Positions 40,559-51,588 are shown, counted from the stretch's first letter. The stretch: DNA of 62,900 nucleotides from Globisporangium splendens (GCA_006386115.1 VFIW01000169.1:31565-94464); one strand, 5' to 3'. Program-made: numbers and translations. Notes: a model not told the origin generated them from the sequence alone.

Positions 40559-43500
40559 CTAGCAGATCACGCGTTCTCGATCTGCATCGTCGCGCTGCAT
40601 GAGCGCGCATCCGGTTGCAAAGTCGGATGCATCACAGACCACATAGAATGGTCGCTCGTGATCGGCGATCGCGAGAACCGGAGCCTCCGTGAGACTGCTT
40701 TTCACCCTGACGAATGCATCTTGACATTCGTCGGACCACTTCCAATCGACGTCTTTCTTCAGCAATGACGAAAGAGGTCGGATGATACCCGCATAGTTCT
40801 GCGAGTACTTATGGAGATACGTCGCAAGACCGAGGAACTTGCGAAGATCCTTTTGGCTTGTTGGAACAGGCCAATCGTTGATCACCTTGATCTTTTCGGG
40901 ATCAGGACGCACTCCGTTCTTGCCGACAAAGCAGCCGAGAACGGGGATCTCATCAACACCAAACATACACTTTTGTGTGTTTGCGTACAGCTTGTGCTTT
41001 CGCATCAAGTCGAGAAGCTTTCGGAGGTGCTCTTTGTGCACTTCCACATCGGATGCAGCATCCGATGCACGACTGTGTATGAACACATCGTCAAAATAGC
41101 TTGGTGCGAAGTCTCGCACTGGACGTAATAGTTGCGTGACACATCTATTGAACGTGGCGGGAGCATTTGTTAGCCCCTGTGGCATTACGAGCCACTCCCA
41201 CAGCATCCCGCTCGGGGCGCTGACTGCTGTGAAAGGGATATCCTTTTCACGCATCAAGATTTGATAGAACCCATCTCTCAAATCGATCGTACTAAAGGTA
41301 GTACTACCTTGCATGCTGTCAATGATGACATCTTTGCGAGGTATCGGCGTTTGCGCCGGGATTGTTGCCGCATTCAACTTGTTGAACGCATGCACGATCC
41401 TCCAACCTCCTGTGGCCTTTTTCACACAGAAGGTGGGACTGCAGTGCGGAGAATTCGACTCGCGCACTTGGCCCGCTTTACGACGAGCTTCAAAGAACTC
41501 GTCGATCACCTTGACTTGCTCTCGAGGCAGTGGCCATTGCCTCGTGACGCAGTACTTTGTTCCCTGCTTGAGATCAATCTCATGCCGAACTCCTTTGTCT
41601 GTCGGAAGACGACTGGGAACTTCTTCTGGGAATACGTCTTCGTACTCCTTCAATAGTCCGTAGAATGGACTGTCCTCCAGGGATTCCCATCCCTGAGCCT
41701 GAAATCGTTCCTTCTTCGTTGGCTCGTCGAGCACATCAGTGTCCATCACTGATGACGACGCAAGGAAACATTCATCGAGTGGGTGTCTCTGTACTGCCGA
41801 CTTGGCATTGCTCGATTCCTGAGGAGCAATGTAACATATCTGCTCGAGGGTGCCTCGATGCAGTTCTTTCATGAACCGTTTCTGGCTCATGATTGGTAGA
41901 GTTACCACTTCCGAAGCGTCCTTCGGAGGGTCTTCTAACGCCATCTCATGAATATGAGATCCATCCTCATCAGTGACCATGACACTGATGACTTCGCACG
42001 AGGAGCCTTGATCAGAGGTCTCCATTGGCGGTATCTTTCCTTCGTCATCGCTCTTCAGTACAGAGCGATGAGCAACCGAAGTCTGTCCTTTAGACTTTCG
42101 GGCGGCTTTTCCATCGAACATCGTGCTAAGGGGGCCATCGCACACCCTTGCATCATGTTCGTTAACCGACAGCGCGTTGCGCGCCGACGGGCGGTTAGCC
42201 TTGTTCCGCTTCACAGCGGGGTAACTGATCGATTGTTGATTCCAATCGATGATCGGCTGATACTTCTTCAGCCATGGCATTCCGAGGATGACATCGAACT
42301 TGTCATCTAAATCCAGCCAAATGAAGTCTCCTTCCATTTGGCGTCCATCATGCGTGACACGAAGCCGTGTCACGTGTTTCTCCATCGTGACGGTGGCACC
42401 TGTTGCCAACCGCACGGTAATCTTCGAGTCAGAGGAATGTGATTCCTCCGAAATTACTCTCGCTAGCGCACGGGCGACATGCGATCGAACAAAGTTGTTC
42501 GACGCACCCGTGTCTAGCAGTCCCCGTAGAGGGGTCGTAAATCCCTCTGCGATTATATCAAGTTGGATGAGCCGATCTCTCGGCTCCTCCGCAGTCGTGG
42601 TAGTCCAGCAGCGCGCGTCATGCACGCTGGGGGCTTGCGTCTCGTGTACCACGATCACACCAGACGCATATTCGCCAGTAGAGCGCCCCGCGTCTACTGG
42701 TGGTTGACGTTTTTTGATTCTTCGCGCGTTGGACGCGAAGAAGTCGTCCGATGTGTTTCTCGGACGCGAGGAGCGGGCTGCGCCGCTCGGCACTCGTATT
42801 GAAAGTGCCCAGTTTCTGGCAGCGGTGGCACCGCTGCTTGCGCTTGTCGACGGGTCTCTTCGGAGCCGCCGAAGCTTGAACCAACGAGAGATCCATTGGT
42901 TCGGATCCACTGTAACGTGGAGGAGGTCTCGGGTGCCGAACTGCGCGGCGCGGTAAGGGAACGCGTGAAGCCGTGCTTGCTTCGCGCTAAAGTCTTCCTG
43001 AAGCGCCAGAGCGATTGCTTGCTCTAGCGTTTCCGGGTATTCCCGGAACAGGAGGGTCTTGACGGGACCATCCACCAAACCTTCCATGAACGTGGCGACT
43101 TGCGTCGCCATGTCGATTGGCTCAGACACGATACTTGATACCAAGTATCGGGCATGCTGGATATACGCGTGGAGATCGCGTTTATCCTGTCGGATTTCGA
43201 GAAATTCCGTGCGAGTACGGAATTCCGACTTTGGTGGCTCAAAGGCGGCACGGATGTCGCCTTTAAACTCCGAAAGTGTGGAGAAACAACCATGGTCGGC
43301 CATTCGGCGACCAAATGCCCAGCTCTTGGCTCTCCCAGCGAGCTTGGACATCGCGAAATCGACCTGTTGCTCCGGATCGTAGATTTGTCCGGAGCGAATG
43401 GCGGCATCGATTTCGACGAACCATCGGAGGAGAGGCTCATTGTCTCCTCCGCCATACTTCGCGACTTCAAGCCTCACAGGCTTTTGTCGTGGGAACTGTA

Positions 43501-43798
43501 CCTGCGCAGGAGCTGCGCGGGTTGCTTCTCTTCCACGGTCTTCTGCCTCCTTCTGCAGGAACCCGATCGCCGTGAGGCGATGTTGGTCCTGCGACAGGGT
43601 GGCAAGGATGGCGAACACGGCCTTTTCGCCGATGATCGTCCTCATCCGTTGGAAGGCACTCCACTCGAGATCACTCAAGTGAAGGCAATCCTCCCGGTTG
43701 ATCGTCGCACTCGCGGTTTCCGCGGGTTCGAGATTCATCATCGGTTTTTCGTCAGTACTCATTACTGACGGCTCCCGCTCTGTGGTTGGACGGACCAC
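40559..43798 (-). pseudogene. gypsy-3 gag-protease-RT fused frame ending in nonsense TAG
   Basis: 1079 codons with gag, protease (LLDTGASNNFV; LDLDDKFDVILGMPWL) and RT (YFDDVFIHS) in one frame, so this lineage does not need a gag-pol frameshift. Gag core as in gypsy-1 (GGGDNEPLLRWFVEIDAAI, ARYLVSSIVSEPID). The nucleocapsid stretch is locally out of frame: the minus strand at about 42896-42750 reads MDLSLVQA...CHRCQKLG in a neighbouring frame. Two compensating indels have therefore destroyed the zinc knuckle without stopping translation. The frame ends at TAG 40559-40561 inside RNase H. Confidence 0.85.
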
Positions 43799-43810
43799 AA
43801 AGTGCTACCA
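43793..43810 (-). other. gypsy-3 tRNA primer-binding site
   Basis: TGGTAGCACTTTGTGGTCC on the minus strand, 2 nt (CC) from the LTR end; differs from the gypsy-1 site by two bases. Confidence 0.75.
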
Positions 43811-43812
43811 GG

Positions 43813-44199
43813 TGTAACGGGACTCGTTACACAGCGTACACGTGCGTTGAGGAAGCGCAGGTGAAAGGAAGGGAGCTTTGCGCATTACCGTGCAAAGTGA
43901 GAAGTGAATTAAAACGTTAAAGTGCTAACATGCAATCGTAGTGACTGAAACCTACGGTGTCTCTCATTGGTAGATAATCGGATGTCCAGTCCGACTATCA
44001 TCCAATGGGATTAAATCTTAACGGCTTAGTCTTATTGGCTAATATGCAAATGGCTACGTACAGTGTTCATGAGTGACACATATTAATGTGTCTCCAACTG
44101 TACGTCGTAGGTGGGTTCGGAAGAGGTGGTAAAACCCATGTGGGAGAAAACCCACACTCTTCTGACCCGGGAACCCATGTAATGGGAGGCCCCATTACA
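43813..44199 (-). repeat. gypsy-3 5' LTR, 387 bp (also half A of the right 889-bp repeat)
   Basis: TGTAACGGG...CCCCATTACA (plus strand), adjoining the primer-binding site. It is at the same time the inner half of the 889-bp repeat that continues to 44701. Confidence 0.88.
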
Positions 44200-44701
44200 G
44201 ATAGCCTCTTACACAACCTGTCACTTACTTTGGAGCAGAGGAAGTACAGCAAGTATTCAATTCAATAGTTCCAAATTGCGAGATGTCTAAATGTCCTGCA
44301 CGCGCTTGGTGCAATGGGGCTTCCCATTACATGGGTTCTTGGGTACAAAGAATGTGGGTCATACCCACACGGGTTCTACCACTCTCTGAACCCACCCGTT
44401 AACCCATCAACACTCTATGTAGCCAATTGCATTTTTAGCCAATAAGAACATTCCATTGAAGGTTAATCTCATTGGATGATAGTCGTATTGGACACCCGAC
44501 TATCTACCAATCGAAGACGCCGTAGGAACAACCCATCAGATTTGCATTTCAAACCTTAAGATTTCAATTCACTTCTCTTTTTGCACGTTATCGCGCAAAG
44601 CTCCCTTCCTTCTTTTGGACACAGCATTACCGCTGTGCCCTTCCTCCCACCTGCGCTTCCTCAACGCACGTGTACGCCGTGTAGCGGGCATTCCCATTAC
44701 A
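43813..44701 (-). repeat. 889-bp repeat, right copy (inverted relative to 30703-31591)
   Basis: Half A 43813-44199, spacer 44200-44309 (starting GATAGCCTCTTACA, the gypsy-1 LTR end), half B 44310-44701. Differs from the left copy at only a few sites. Together the two copies form 889-bp inverted repeats enclosing 12.2 kb (gypsy-2 plus gypsy-3), an arrangement that can invert by recombination. Confidence 0.85.
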
Positions 44702-45123
44702 AATTTCTGCTTTTGGCAAGTGACCAAACACAGTTCGTCTTATTGTGTACAAAGTCAAGCTGAATGTTAGTATAAATCTGAATGAATGTTATTGAAATCT
44801 GGACAAGTCAAGCACTGTCCGTAAACGCAAATATATGTGGGGCATTTTGAGACACAACAAAATGACAGGTTCTGACGATTTGTTTGGGTCAAGTCTGTTC
44901 GTCATAACTGCTCTGGATATAAACATCCACAGAATTTCCTCCGTAAAGTAGATGTCTGATTTTGCATCTGGACACATTTCTCAACAAGTAATTCGAGGAG
45001 CCACTGATGTTCGAATTGAACTCTTTATCCCCTATCCCTATGCTCCACGATTATTCGAAGAAGTCCACACGAAAATCACACACATACCGAGAACAAACCA
45101 AAAGAAAAATAAGCGCAACAAAC
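44702..45123. other. 5' region of member E, transposon island edge
   Basis: About 420 bp of non-repetitive sequence between the right repeat end and the start of member E. An in-frame ATG at 45007 would add 39 residues without similarity to the family, so I treat it as leader. Confidence 0.4.
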
Positions 45124-47604
45124 ATGGCGACGGCGCAGGACGACGTCCACGTGAAGCAGGAGCCCACGACTCGTGCCGCGTGCACCGAGGGTCCGTGGCG
45201 CCGAGACGAGGTCGTGCAGCTGGTGCGCGCGTGGCGCCAAGTCGTCGCGGCGCCAGCTGCTGATGGTGGTGATGATGTCGCGCAATCACCGAAGATGCGG
45301 CTGTTCAAGACCTTTCAGGGATTCTACGGTGGCGCCACGCCGCGCACGATGAGAGGACTGACGAAGACGAAGAAGTCGCTGCTGAGATCCTATCGCTTCA
45401 TCGCCGTGTTCAACCAGAACCGCATCATCGCGAAGACCATGAGCGTGACGTGTGGCGGTCAGAACTGGTTTACGATCCCGCAGCACGAGCAGCGACGCAT
45501 CGTCGAGACCCATTACAAGAGGAAACCGTTTGCGTACATGGACGAAGAGATCTTCAATGAGATAGCGGCAATGCTTCGTAATGCTCCACATGCTTCACAG
45601 CCTCCGTCTCCTGTTGGCGCTGACGACCGGGCTAGTGGCTATGAAGAAAATACTGCGACTGCGGTGGCCGAGCACGCGTACGCAGAGGACGATCGTTCGA
45701 AAGCAGTTCGCGCTATGATTGACAGCAAGAGATCGCTGGCAATGCTGCCACCCTTTCGACCTGGACGCGTGATCACAGCGTGGAGCCGAGACGATGTGCT
45801 TCTGCTGCTGCGCGTCTGGCTTGAGATCCTCGATGGTCCTCTTATCCCAGACGAATCAACCAGCGCATTTGACACGCGGTTGTTTGACCGATTCCAAGAA
45901 GTTTTCGGTGGTCATTCGACGCGCACCCCAGCCGCTGTGAAAATCAAACGACTTTCGCTTGTCAAGTCGTTCAAATTCATTTCGGACTTTAATCGGAACC
46001 GAATTGCTAATCCGGTGGGAGTGATCACAGCCAGCGCGGTGGTTCCAAACCTGGCAAAGTGGCATGCGCTGCCGAAGATGACGCAAAAATCCATCATCCA
46101 AGAGTACTACAGGAAGAGCCATTTCACGCATGTGGACGAAGACATGCTGCCCCTCATCGCAAGCATCGTCAAGAAAACGAGCAAGACAAGCGCGCCAGAT
46201 TCCGACGAGGATCGCGCTGAAGAAGGATCGTGGACGCGAGACGAAGACATGCTGTTGCTGGGGGCTTGGCGTGGCGTTGTCGATGGATTTGACAAGACGT
46301 TCCAGCGCGATGAGACTGTGGGTGCGCTGGATTCACGGATCTGTCAGCGATTTTTCGTGTTATCGAAGGGAGATACGGCCAGAAATCAAAAAGATGTGAC
46401 AGATCGGCAAGTGGCAATGGTGAACACATACGTGCTGATCTCTGGGTTCAACCTAAGCAATACGAGTTCGACCGACGGCGCGATCCTTCAGCGACCTTGG
46501 TTCTCCCTGTCGAAAAGCGAGCGGCAGAGCAGAATCTCGAGCGCTGGTGTCCCGTGCACAGAGATCGACGAAGACATGTACACTGCACTGGAGCAAATCT
46601 TTCTGAAGGAGAAGGCAGCTGTGAATACGGGCGTTGACGCGCCACTGCCGACGAGCGCGACCGCCACGAGCACATGGAGCCGCAGTGAAGTGGTAGAGCT
46701 GCTGCGTGCGTGGCTCGAGGTCGTTACCGATGGTGCACTTGCAGAGGATGAACCTGTGCACGTATTCAACAGTCGGATCTATAGCAAGTTCATTGCACAA
46801 ACGCGCGGCATCCCGATGCGCACGGAACGAGAAGTGATTTCGAAGCGGGAATCTATCATCCATTCCTTCCAGTTCATTACCGATTACAACCGAAAGAGAC
46901 CCGACGCTGCATCTGAAAGCAATATTCCAGAAGGGAATGACTGGTTCTCCAATAGCCACGACGACCAGCGGCAACTAGTCAAGGCACACTACAAGAGTGG
47001 CAAGTTCTCATTTCTGTACAGAGACATGCTTCCTGTGGTTCAAGAGATTGTTGAGAAGAGCGAACTTGTGGAGTCGCTCGAAGGTACATCAGCCATCACC
47101 GCCGTCAGCCAAGCAACATCGGACAGTGGCTCTCTGAGATCACCGTCTTCACCTTGGGGTCTTCCTGCCACGCTGCAACCCAGTGCAGGGCAACAAGCTG
47201 ATTCACCTCCCACCAAGAGAAAAAGTGACGACGCGACGTTGCGAGTTCTTGCTGAGAGTGCATCGCCGACTGGTTCAAAGCACGGTCTGGTGTCAAGTTC
47301 CAGCAAGAAACAGAAACGCACGCTAGATATACAGGCGCTTGCGAGCATCGTTGAGGCACAGACAAAGTACTTGAACGATTTGCTCGTCGAGATGGCGGAG
47401 GAACGAAAGCTCCAGGGGGAAGAGCGACAGCAAATGCTGGAACTTATTCAGTTGGACCAAGAAGAGCGGCGAAGAGACCGAGAAGACAGGAAGCTCGAAC
47501 GAGAGCAACTGGCATTGGAGTGGGAACAGTTCCGCGAAGAGAGGCGCGTTGAAGGAGAACAAGACCGAGCGCTGCTGAGCGAGTTTTTGGGACAACTTTC
47601 GTAA
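45124..47604 (+). CDS. family member E: four SANT/Myb-like modules + C-terminal coiled coil
   Basis: 826 codons from the ATG at 45124 (MATAQDD, A at -3, G at +4). Modules begin near residues 24 (WRRDEVVQLVRAW), 219 (WSRDDVLLLLRVW), 369 (WTRDEDMLLLGAW) and 517 (WSRSEVVELLRAW). Each aligns with modules 1-4 of C and D: module 1 shares SLLRSYRFIAVFNQN and HYKRKPFAY with D, and module 3 has the VPCTEIDEDMY ending. Module 5 is missing. The protein passes directly into a Ser/Pro linker and the tail KKQKRTLDIQALASIVEAQTKYL plus coil. E is therefore a C/D-type gene that lost its last module, or branched off before it was gained. Confidence 0.78.
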   Translation: MATAQDDVHVKQEPTTRAACTEGPWRRDEVVQLVRAWRQVVAAPAADGGDDVAQSPKMRLFKTFQGFYGGATPRTMRGLTKTKKSLLRSYRFIAVFNQNRIIAKTMSVTCGGQNWFTIPQHEQRRIVETHYKRKPFAYMDEEIFNEIAAMLRNAPHASQPPSPVGADDRASGYEENTATAVAEHAYAEDDRSKAVRAMIDSKRSLAMLPPFRPGRVITAWSRDDVLLLLRVWLEILDGPLIPDESTSAFDTRLFDRFQEVFGGHSTRTPAAVKIKRLSLVKSFKFISDFNRNRIANPVGVITASAVVPNLAKWHALPKMTQKSIIQEYYRKSHFTHVDEDMLPLIASIVKKTSKTSAPDSDEDRAEEGSWTRDEDMLLLGAWRGVVDGFDKTFQRDETVGALDSRICQRFFVLSKGDTARNQKDVTDRQVAMVNTYVLISGFNLSNTSSTDGAILQRPWFSLSKSERQSRISSAGVPCTEIDEDMYTALEQIFLKEKAAVNTGVDAPLPTSATATSTWSRSEVVELLRAWLEVVTDGALAEDEPVHVFNSRIYSKFIAQTRGIPMRTEREVISKRESIIHSFQFITDYNRKRPDAASESNIPEGNDWFSNSHDDQRQLVKAHYKSGKFSFLYRDMLPVVQEIVEKSELVESLEGTSAITAVSQATSDSGSLRSPSSPWGLPATLQPSAGQQADSPPTKRKSDDATLRVLAESASPTGSKHGLVSSSSKKQKRTLDIQALASIVEAQTKYLNDLLVEMAEERKLQGEERQQMLELIQLDQEERRRDREDRKLEREQLALEWEQFREERRVEGEQDRALLSEFLGQLS

Positions 47605-48444
47605 AAAGAGCCTTTTGCTCTCTTGCAACAATCAATCATATTCGTCGGTGAGAGGATGTTTTTAGATAGTTCTCCAAGGTACTATAGTTGTAGTTCAGCA
47701 CAGTCTACTTTGTTCAACTTCAGTATGCAAACCTCAGGTGTTTCTTCTCAAGAAACGTTCGGCCGTGAAGTTCGTCTACTTCTTGTAAGCGAGGACGCAG
47801 CTGGTGTCCCTCAGAATAAAACCCGATTTGAACCAATTCGGTTTTACCACAAAAGCGATACTGGACGCAGACAAAATGCTCTGGTTAAACCCGACACAAA
47901 CCAATTCGGTTCTTTCACACACACAAAAACCTGATGCCAATAAATTCGAAACAACGTTTTTTTGTTTTTCATCCATGCCCGTACTAAAGTGACAAACTGC
48001 AATGGACAGACCGAGTCTTGCTAGCGAACCAACTTGCCGAAGCACATACTCACAGCACCGAAATATGGCTCCTACAGTACCCTAGTCGAGCATAACACTC
48101 GACATTAATGGACAAACCAAGTCAAGCTCAGCTTTCTATACTGGTCAACTACAGAAGCAGAAAGCAAACTGGTCAGACACATCGGCGCCATCGAACACCT
48201 GGAAACACTAGCCCCAAGGCTTCAAACACTGGCTCAAGCAAGCAGCGAAATGCGTCCATCGACACAAACGAGCCACAACTTTTCTGCCCTCTTCTGCAAA
48301 TGAAGGATCCTTCGAACCCCTGTCTTACTTTATCCTCCTCGTATCTTTATTGAATCCTTTCACACTTGTAAACTGTTAAATATGATTACAGTGAACTTTT
48401 TGAGTTTTTACGTGTAGTAGAAGAAGCAGAAGAGCATCACGAAC
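47605..48444. other. intergenic between members E and F
   Basis: 840 bp; no gene recognised. Contains two copies of an ACCAATTCGGTT core (about 47833 and 47902) with flanking AAAACC.../...TTTTACC symmetry, perhaps a small decayed repeat. Confidence 0.4.
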
Positions 48445-50373
48445 ATGAGCGGCAACGCGGCGGACGCAGCCGCGGCGGCGCACAGCAAGAAACTCTGGTC
48501 GCGCGCCGAGCTGCAACGGCTGCTTGTTGCGTGGCGGTACGCACTGGACACGGCGCCGACGGCACGCAAGCGCAGCAACCTGCCGCTGATCTACGACCAG
48601 TTCAAGGCGCTGGCGGCCACGGCTCCCGACGCGGCGCCGAGACGCTCGCGCGCGGCCGTGGGCACCAAGAAGACGGTGCTCACGCAGTTCGTGGAGCTCG
48701 TCCAGGAGTACAACGCGCGTTTCCCGCAGCGCACGTGGTTCCAACTGCACGAACACGAGCGCGCGCGCCTGGTGCAGGACGCACACAAGAAGATCCGCGC
48801 CGTCAACACGCCGCACGCCGAGATCGACGAGGCCACGTTCGCCACGATCCAGGAGCTCATCCACGACGAGATCATGCTGGACAGGGCGGCCAAGAAGGCG
48901 GCCATTCTCGCAGCCAATCAGAGCAAGGAGCGAGACGACGAGGACGAGCCCACCGCACATCCGGGACGATGGCAGCCGGACGAAGTGGACCGACTGCTGC
49001 GCGCGTGGGGACTCGTGCAGGAGAAGTACCCGCTGACGCCCAAGCAGCAGCGGTTATCGCGCTTCTACGCGGCCTACCGCTCGCTCTCGGAGCAAGACGA
49101 GAGCGTCGCGCGACCCATAGCCGCCGTGCAAAACAAGAAGAAACTCATCGTACGCTCGCATCTGTTTATCGCGGCGTACAACCAGCGACATCAGCGGCGA
49201 CAGTGGTTTACGATTTCCGAGCGAGAGCAAGTGCGCGCTCTCGAGAAGCACCGATACACCAAACTCTCTGGCACGATGGACGAGGCGACCTTTGTGGCGG
49301 TCGGCAAGCTGCTGGCGAACGAAGCGCAGCTGGATGAAGCGCTCGTGAAGCAGCAGCAGGAGAACGACATTCTCAACTGCAACCACTCGCACTGGTCCTC
49401 GAAGGAGGTGCAACGGCTGCTAGTCGCGTGGCGGTATGCGCTCGGTCGACTGCCCAAAGCGAATCGATCGGGGGACAAAGTGAGAATAGCGGAGCTGATG
49501 CAAAACAAACTCGACGCGCTCTCGGTCGGAGCCGACAGCACTGTCCCGCGGTCAATCACCGCGATTCGCATCAAGAAATCCGCAGTCATCCGATCGTTCC
49601 GTTTCATTACCGAGTACAACGAGAAGCATCCAGGTAAAGGCTGGTTTACGCTCGGTGGAGAGGAGCAGAAGATTATCGCCAGGGAACACTACAAGCTCGA
49701 CACCAAGTTCACCCACATGGACGAGTCCACGTATGATGTCGTCAAGAAGCTCATAGAGGACGAAACTGCTCGCCAGGGTGCGAGAAGGCGATATCGCGAC
49801 GCAAGATCTCAGCGCAGGCAGTCGCGAGTCAGCAGCCGGCAAGACAGGCTGAACCAAGATCGAATCATCGTGGACCACGCAGACGCCGAATCAAGTGACG
49901 ATAGCGACTACGAGACGGTCTATGACGTTCCTAGTCCTGGTGATGTCAATCAAAGTGAAGAGCGAGGGGGAGAGTTGCAACTTGAGCAACAGGCTGCTGC
50001 TCTGGGTTCAACTCCGAGCGATGCGAGTGAATCAGACAATTCTGCAAGTCACGATGTGGTTAGGAACAAGAAACGGAAGATGTCGACCGTCAGTGACGCT
50101 GAAGAGAGACCGCATCGGAAGTTGCCGAAATCTCGCCAAAGTCACGGCGAGTTGCCAGCAGTGATCCAAGCACTCGAGAGACATGTGAATCAAGTGGCAG
50201 AAATGGTGTGTGACCTCCGGGAGGAGTGGCTCGCAGGTCGTGATGGCGGTGCTGCTGGAGAAGACAGGCGACTTGTGATGGGACAGGAAATGGCTGATCA
50301 TCGCTCGCTTGCGAGACGTCACCGCCGTGAGTTGCGACGACTTCTGCGCAATGCGATAAATCCGAGCCAGTGA
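48445..50373 (+). CDS. family member F: three SANT/Myb-like modules + C-terminal helix
   Basis: 642 codons from ATG, GC-richer in its first third than the other members. Modules begin near residues 17 (WSRAELQRLLVAW), 175 (WQPDEVDRLLRAW) and 316 (WSSKEVQRLLVAW). They keep the WF.L/WFTIS/WFTLG box and the MDEATF/MDESTY ending, but the central box is EYN rather than DFN (SFRFITEYN). Modules 1 and 3 are most alike, suggesting internal duplication. The tail is diverged (GELPAVIQALERHVNQVAEMV...LREEW) and lacks the KKQK signature, though a KKRK patch precedes it. The most distant member of the cluster, yet the same architecture. Confidence 0.75.
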   Translation: MSGNAADAAAAAHSKKLWSRAELQRLLVAWRYALDTAPTARKRSNLPLIYDQFKALAATAPDAAPRRSRAAVGTKKTVLTQFVELVQEYNARFPQRTWFQLHEHERARLVQDAHKKIRAVNTPHAEIDEATFATIQELIHDEIMLDRAAKKAAILAANQSKERDDEDEPTAHPGRWQPDEVDRLLRAWGLVQEKYPLTPKQQRLSRFYAAYRSLSEQDESVARPIAAVQNKKKLIVRSHLFIAAYNQRHQRRQWFTISEREQVRALEKHRYTKLSGTMDEATFVAVGKLLANEAQLDEALVKQQQENDILNCNHSHWSSKEVQRLLVAWRYALGRLPKANRSGDKVRIAELMQNKLDALSVGADSTVPRSITAIRIKKSAVIRSFRFITEYNEKHPGKGWFTLGGEEQKIIAREHYKLDTKFTHMDESTYDVVKKLIEDETARQGARRRYRDARSQRRQSRVSSRQDRLNQDRIIVDHADAESSDDSDYETVYDVPSPGDVNQSEERGGELQLEQQAAALGSTPSDASESDNSASHDVVRNKKRKMSTVSDAEERPHRKLPKSRQSHGELPAVIQALERHVNQVAEMVCDLREEWLAGRDGGAAGEDRRLVMGQEMADHRSLARRHRRELRRLLRNAINPSQ

Positions 50374-51048
50374 AGGCTACGAAGAAAAAGCATGCGGCTT
50401 GGGCTTTGATGTCGTTCCAATGACTCTTTGAGAGTGATTGAGTGAAGCAGACCTGGGACTTTTCATATGTTTTTTTTAAACAAGTCCTACCTTCGCTTCT
50501 ACTTGACTTTCTAATGTAAGTTCGACACTGGCTTTGCTAGTAACGACATAGATGACTGTAGAACTCACTGTGATATTATGCATCGGCGTTTAAAGCTCGT
50601 GTCTTGGTCTGGTTCCACCTCTAAGTGCGTAAATGGGTATGGAGAAAGCTCATGAACATTACCAGAGGTTTCTGAGCAATTGCGTGATGTTTTTAAGTTC
50701 GGCATGATCGAGTTTAAGAAACCACGGGAATGTGAGAAGAATTTTCAAGTCAAAGTTTACATGGACGCAAACCGCTGCCGGGTACGGTTGAACGTCACGA
50801 CGGAAGACGACGCGCTCGCGGTGAAGATTTTCAAAGAATCGATGTGATGAAATACTGCCCATTTTCAACCATCTCTTTTCTATTGTTTTAGTTGCTTGAT
50901 ATAAACGCATTTCTTCGGAGAACTGTGCATTCTTATCATCAGAAAGATGCATGGACAGCTAACAATGGTACAGTCTCCTGCAACAGGGAAGCATGCGGAG
51001 CAAAATAATACAAGCAAAGCACAGAATGAAAGAAGAGCTCGCTGCCAC
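50374..51048. other. intergenic between member F and catalase
   Basis: 675 bp. One short plus-strand frame (50704-50847, 47 codons) has protein-like composition: charged, with alternating hydrophobic segments FQVKVYMD and CRVRLNVTTEDDALAVKIF. It runs openly back to 50656 but lacks similarity that I recognise. Possibly a gene fragment. Confidence 0.35.
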
Positions 51049-51588
51049 TTAGTACGGGAATCCGAACAGTTGACCGAACCGCTGGGTCAAGTCGTCCGCT
51101 TCCGGAGACGCGGCGGCAAAGGGCTCGCGCGGCGGGTTTACCTCGACATCTTCAGTCTTGGCGACGCGCTTGCTGGTTCGCTTGCGCAACTTGCGCTCGT
51201 CCACGATCGCGTCCACTTTTTCCCACACACGTGCGCCGTAGTCGGCGTCCACTTTGAAAAAGTTAGCGATCGCACGGATGCGCACGGGCTTGGACGCCTT
51301 GGCGAGCGTCGCGGCGATGTTGGACGCCAGGCGGTCGCGACCAGCATCGTCCAGCACGTTATTGTAGAACGCGGCCGCCTGCGTAAAGTTGTCGTCGTCC
51401 TTGGAACAGAACTTGTTCACGAGCGTGTGGTCCCCCGTGTACGTGTGGAACACGGTCTGGGTGCACTCGACGGAGCTGCCGGCCACGCTGTTGGGGAAGT
51501 AGTTTGGCGCACTGCCCATGTTGCCCGTGACCGCCATGGCGCCGTCGCGCTGGTACGTCTGCGGCGGCGTCAGTGGTCGGTTGACGGG

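Larger units (their letters stand above)
36632..44199 (-). mobile_element. gypsy-3: near-complete Ty3/gypsy chromovirus of a diverged lineage
   Basis: 7.57 kb with two 387-bp LTRs (36632-37018, 43813-44199) differing at roughly 10-12 sites by eye. Primer-binding site 43810-43793 and polypurine tract (GGGGGGATGAA in sense) just inside 37018. A gag-PR-RT frame and an RNase H-integrase-chromodomain frame are separated by one in-frame TAG. The antisense gene is split into two overlapping frames. Flanks do not show a 5-bp target duplication (CTCAG versus GATAG) and differ in origin (gypsy-2 pol on the left, repeat spacer on the right), indicating rearrangement after insertion. Confidence 0.88.

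Noticed and set aside
30703..44701. A giant DNA transposon with 889-bp terminal inverted repeats
   Set aside because: No transposase frame, no matching target duplication outside the repeats, and the repeats are made of gypsy LTR halves; rearranged LTR elements are the simpler reading.
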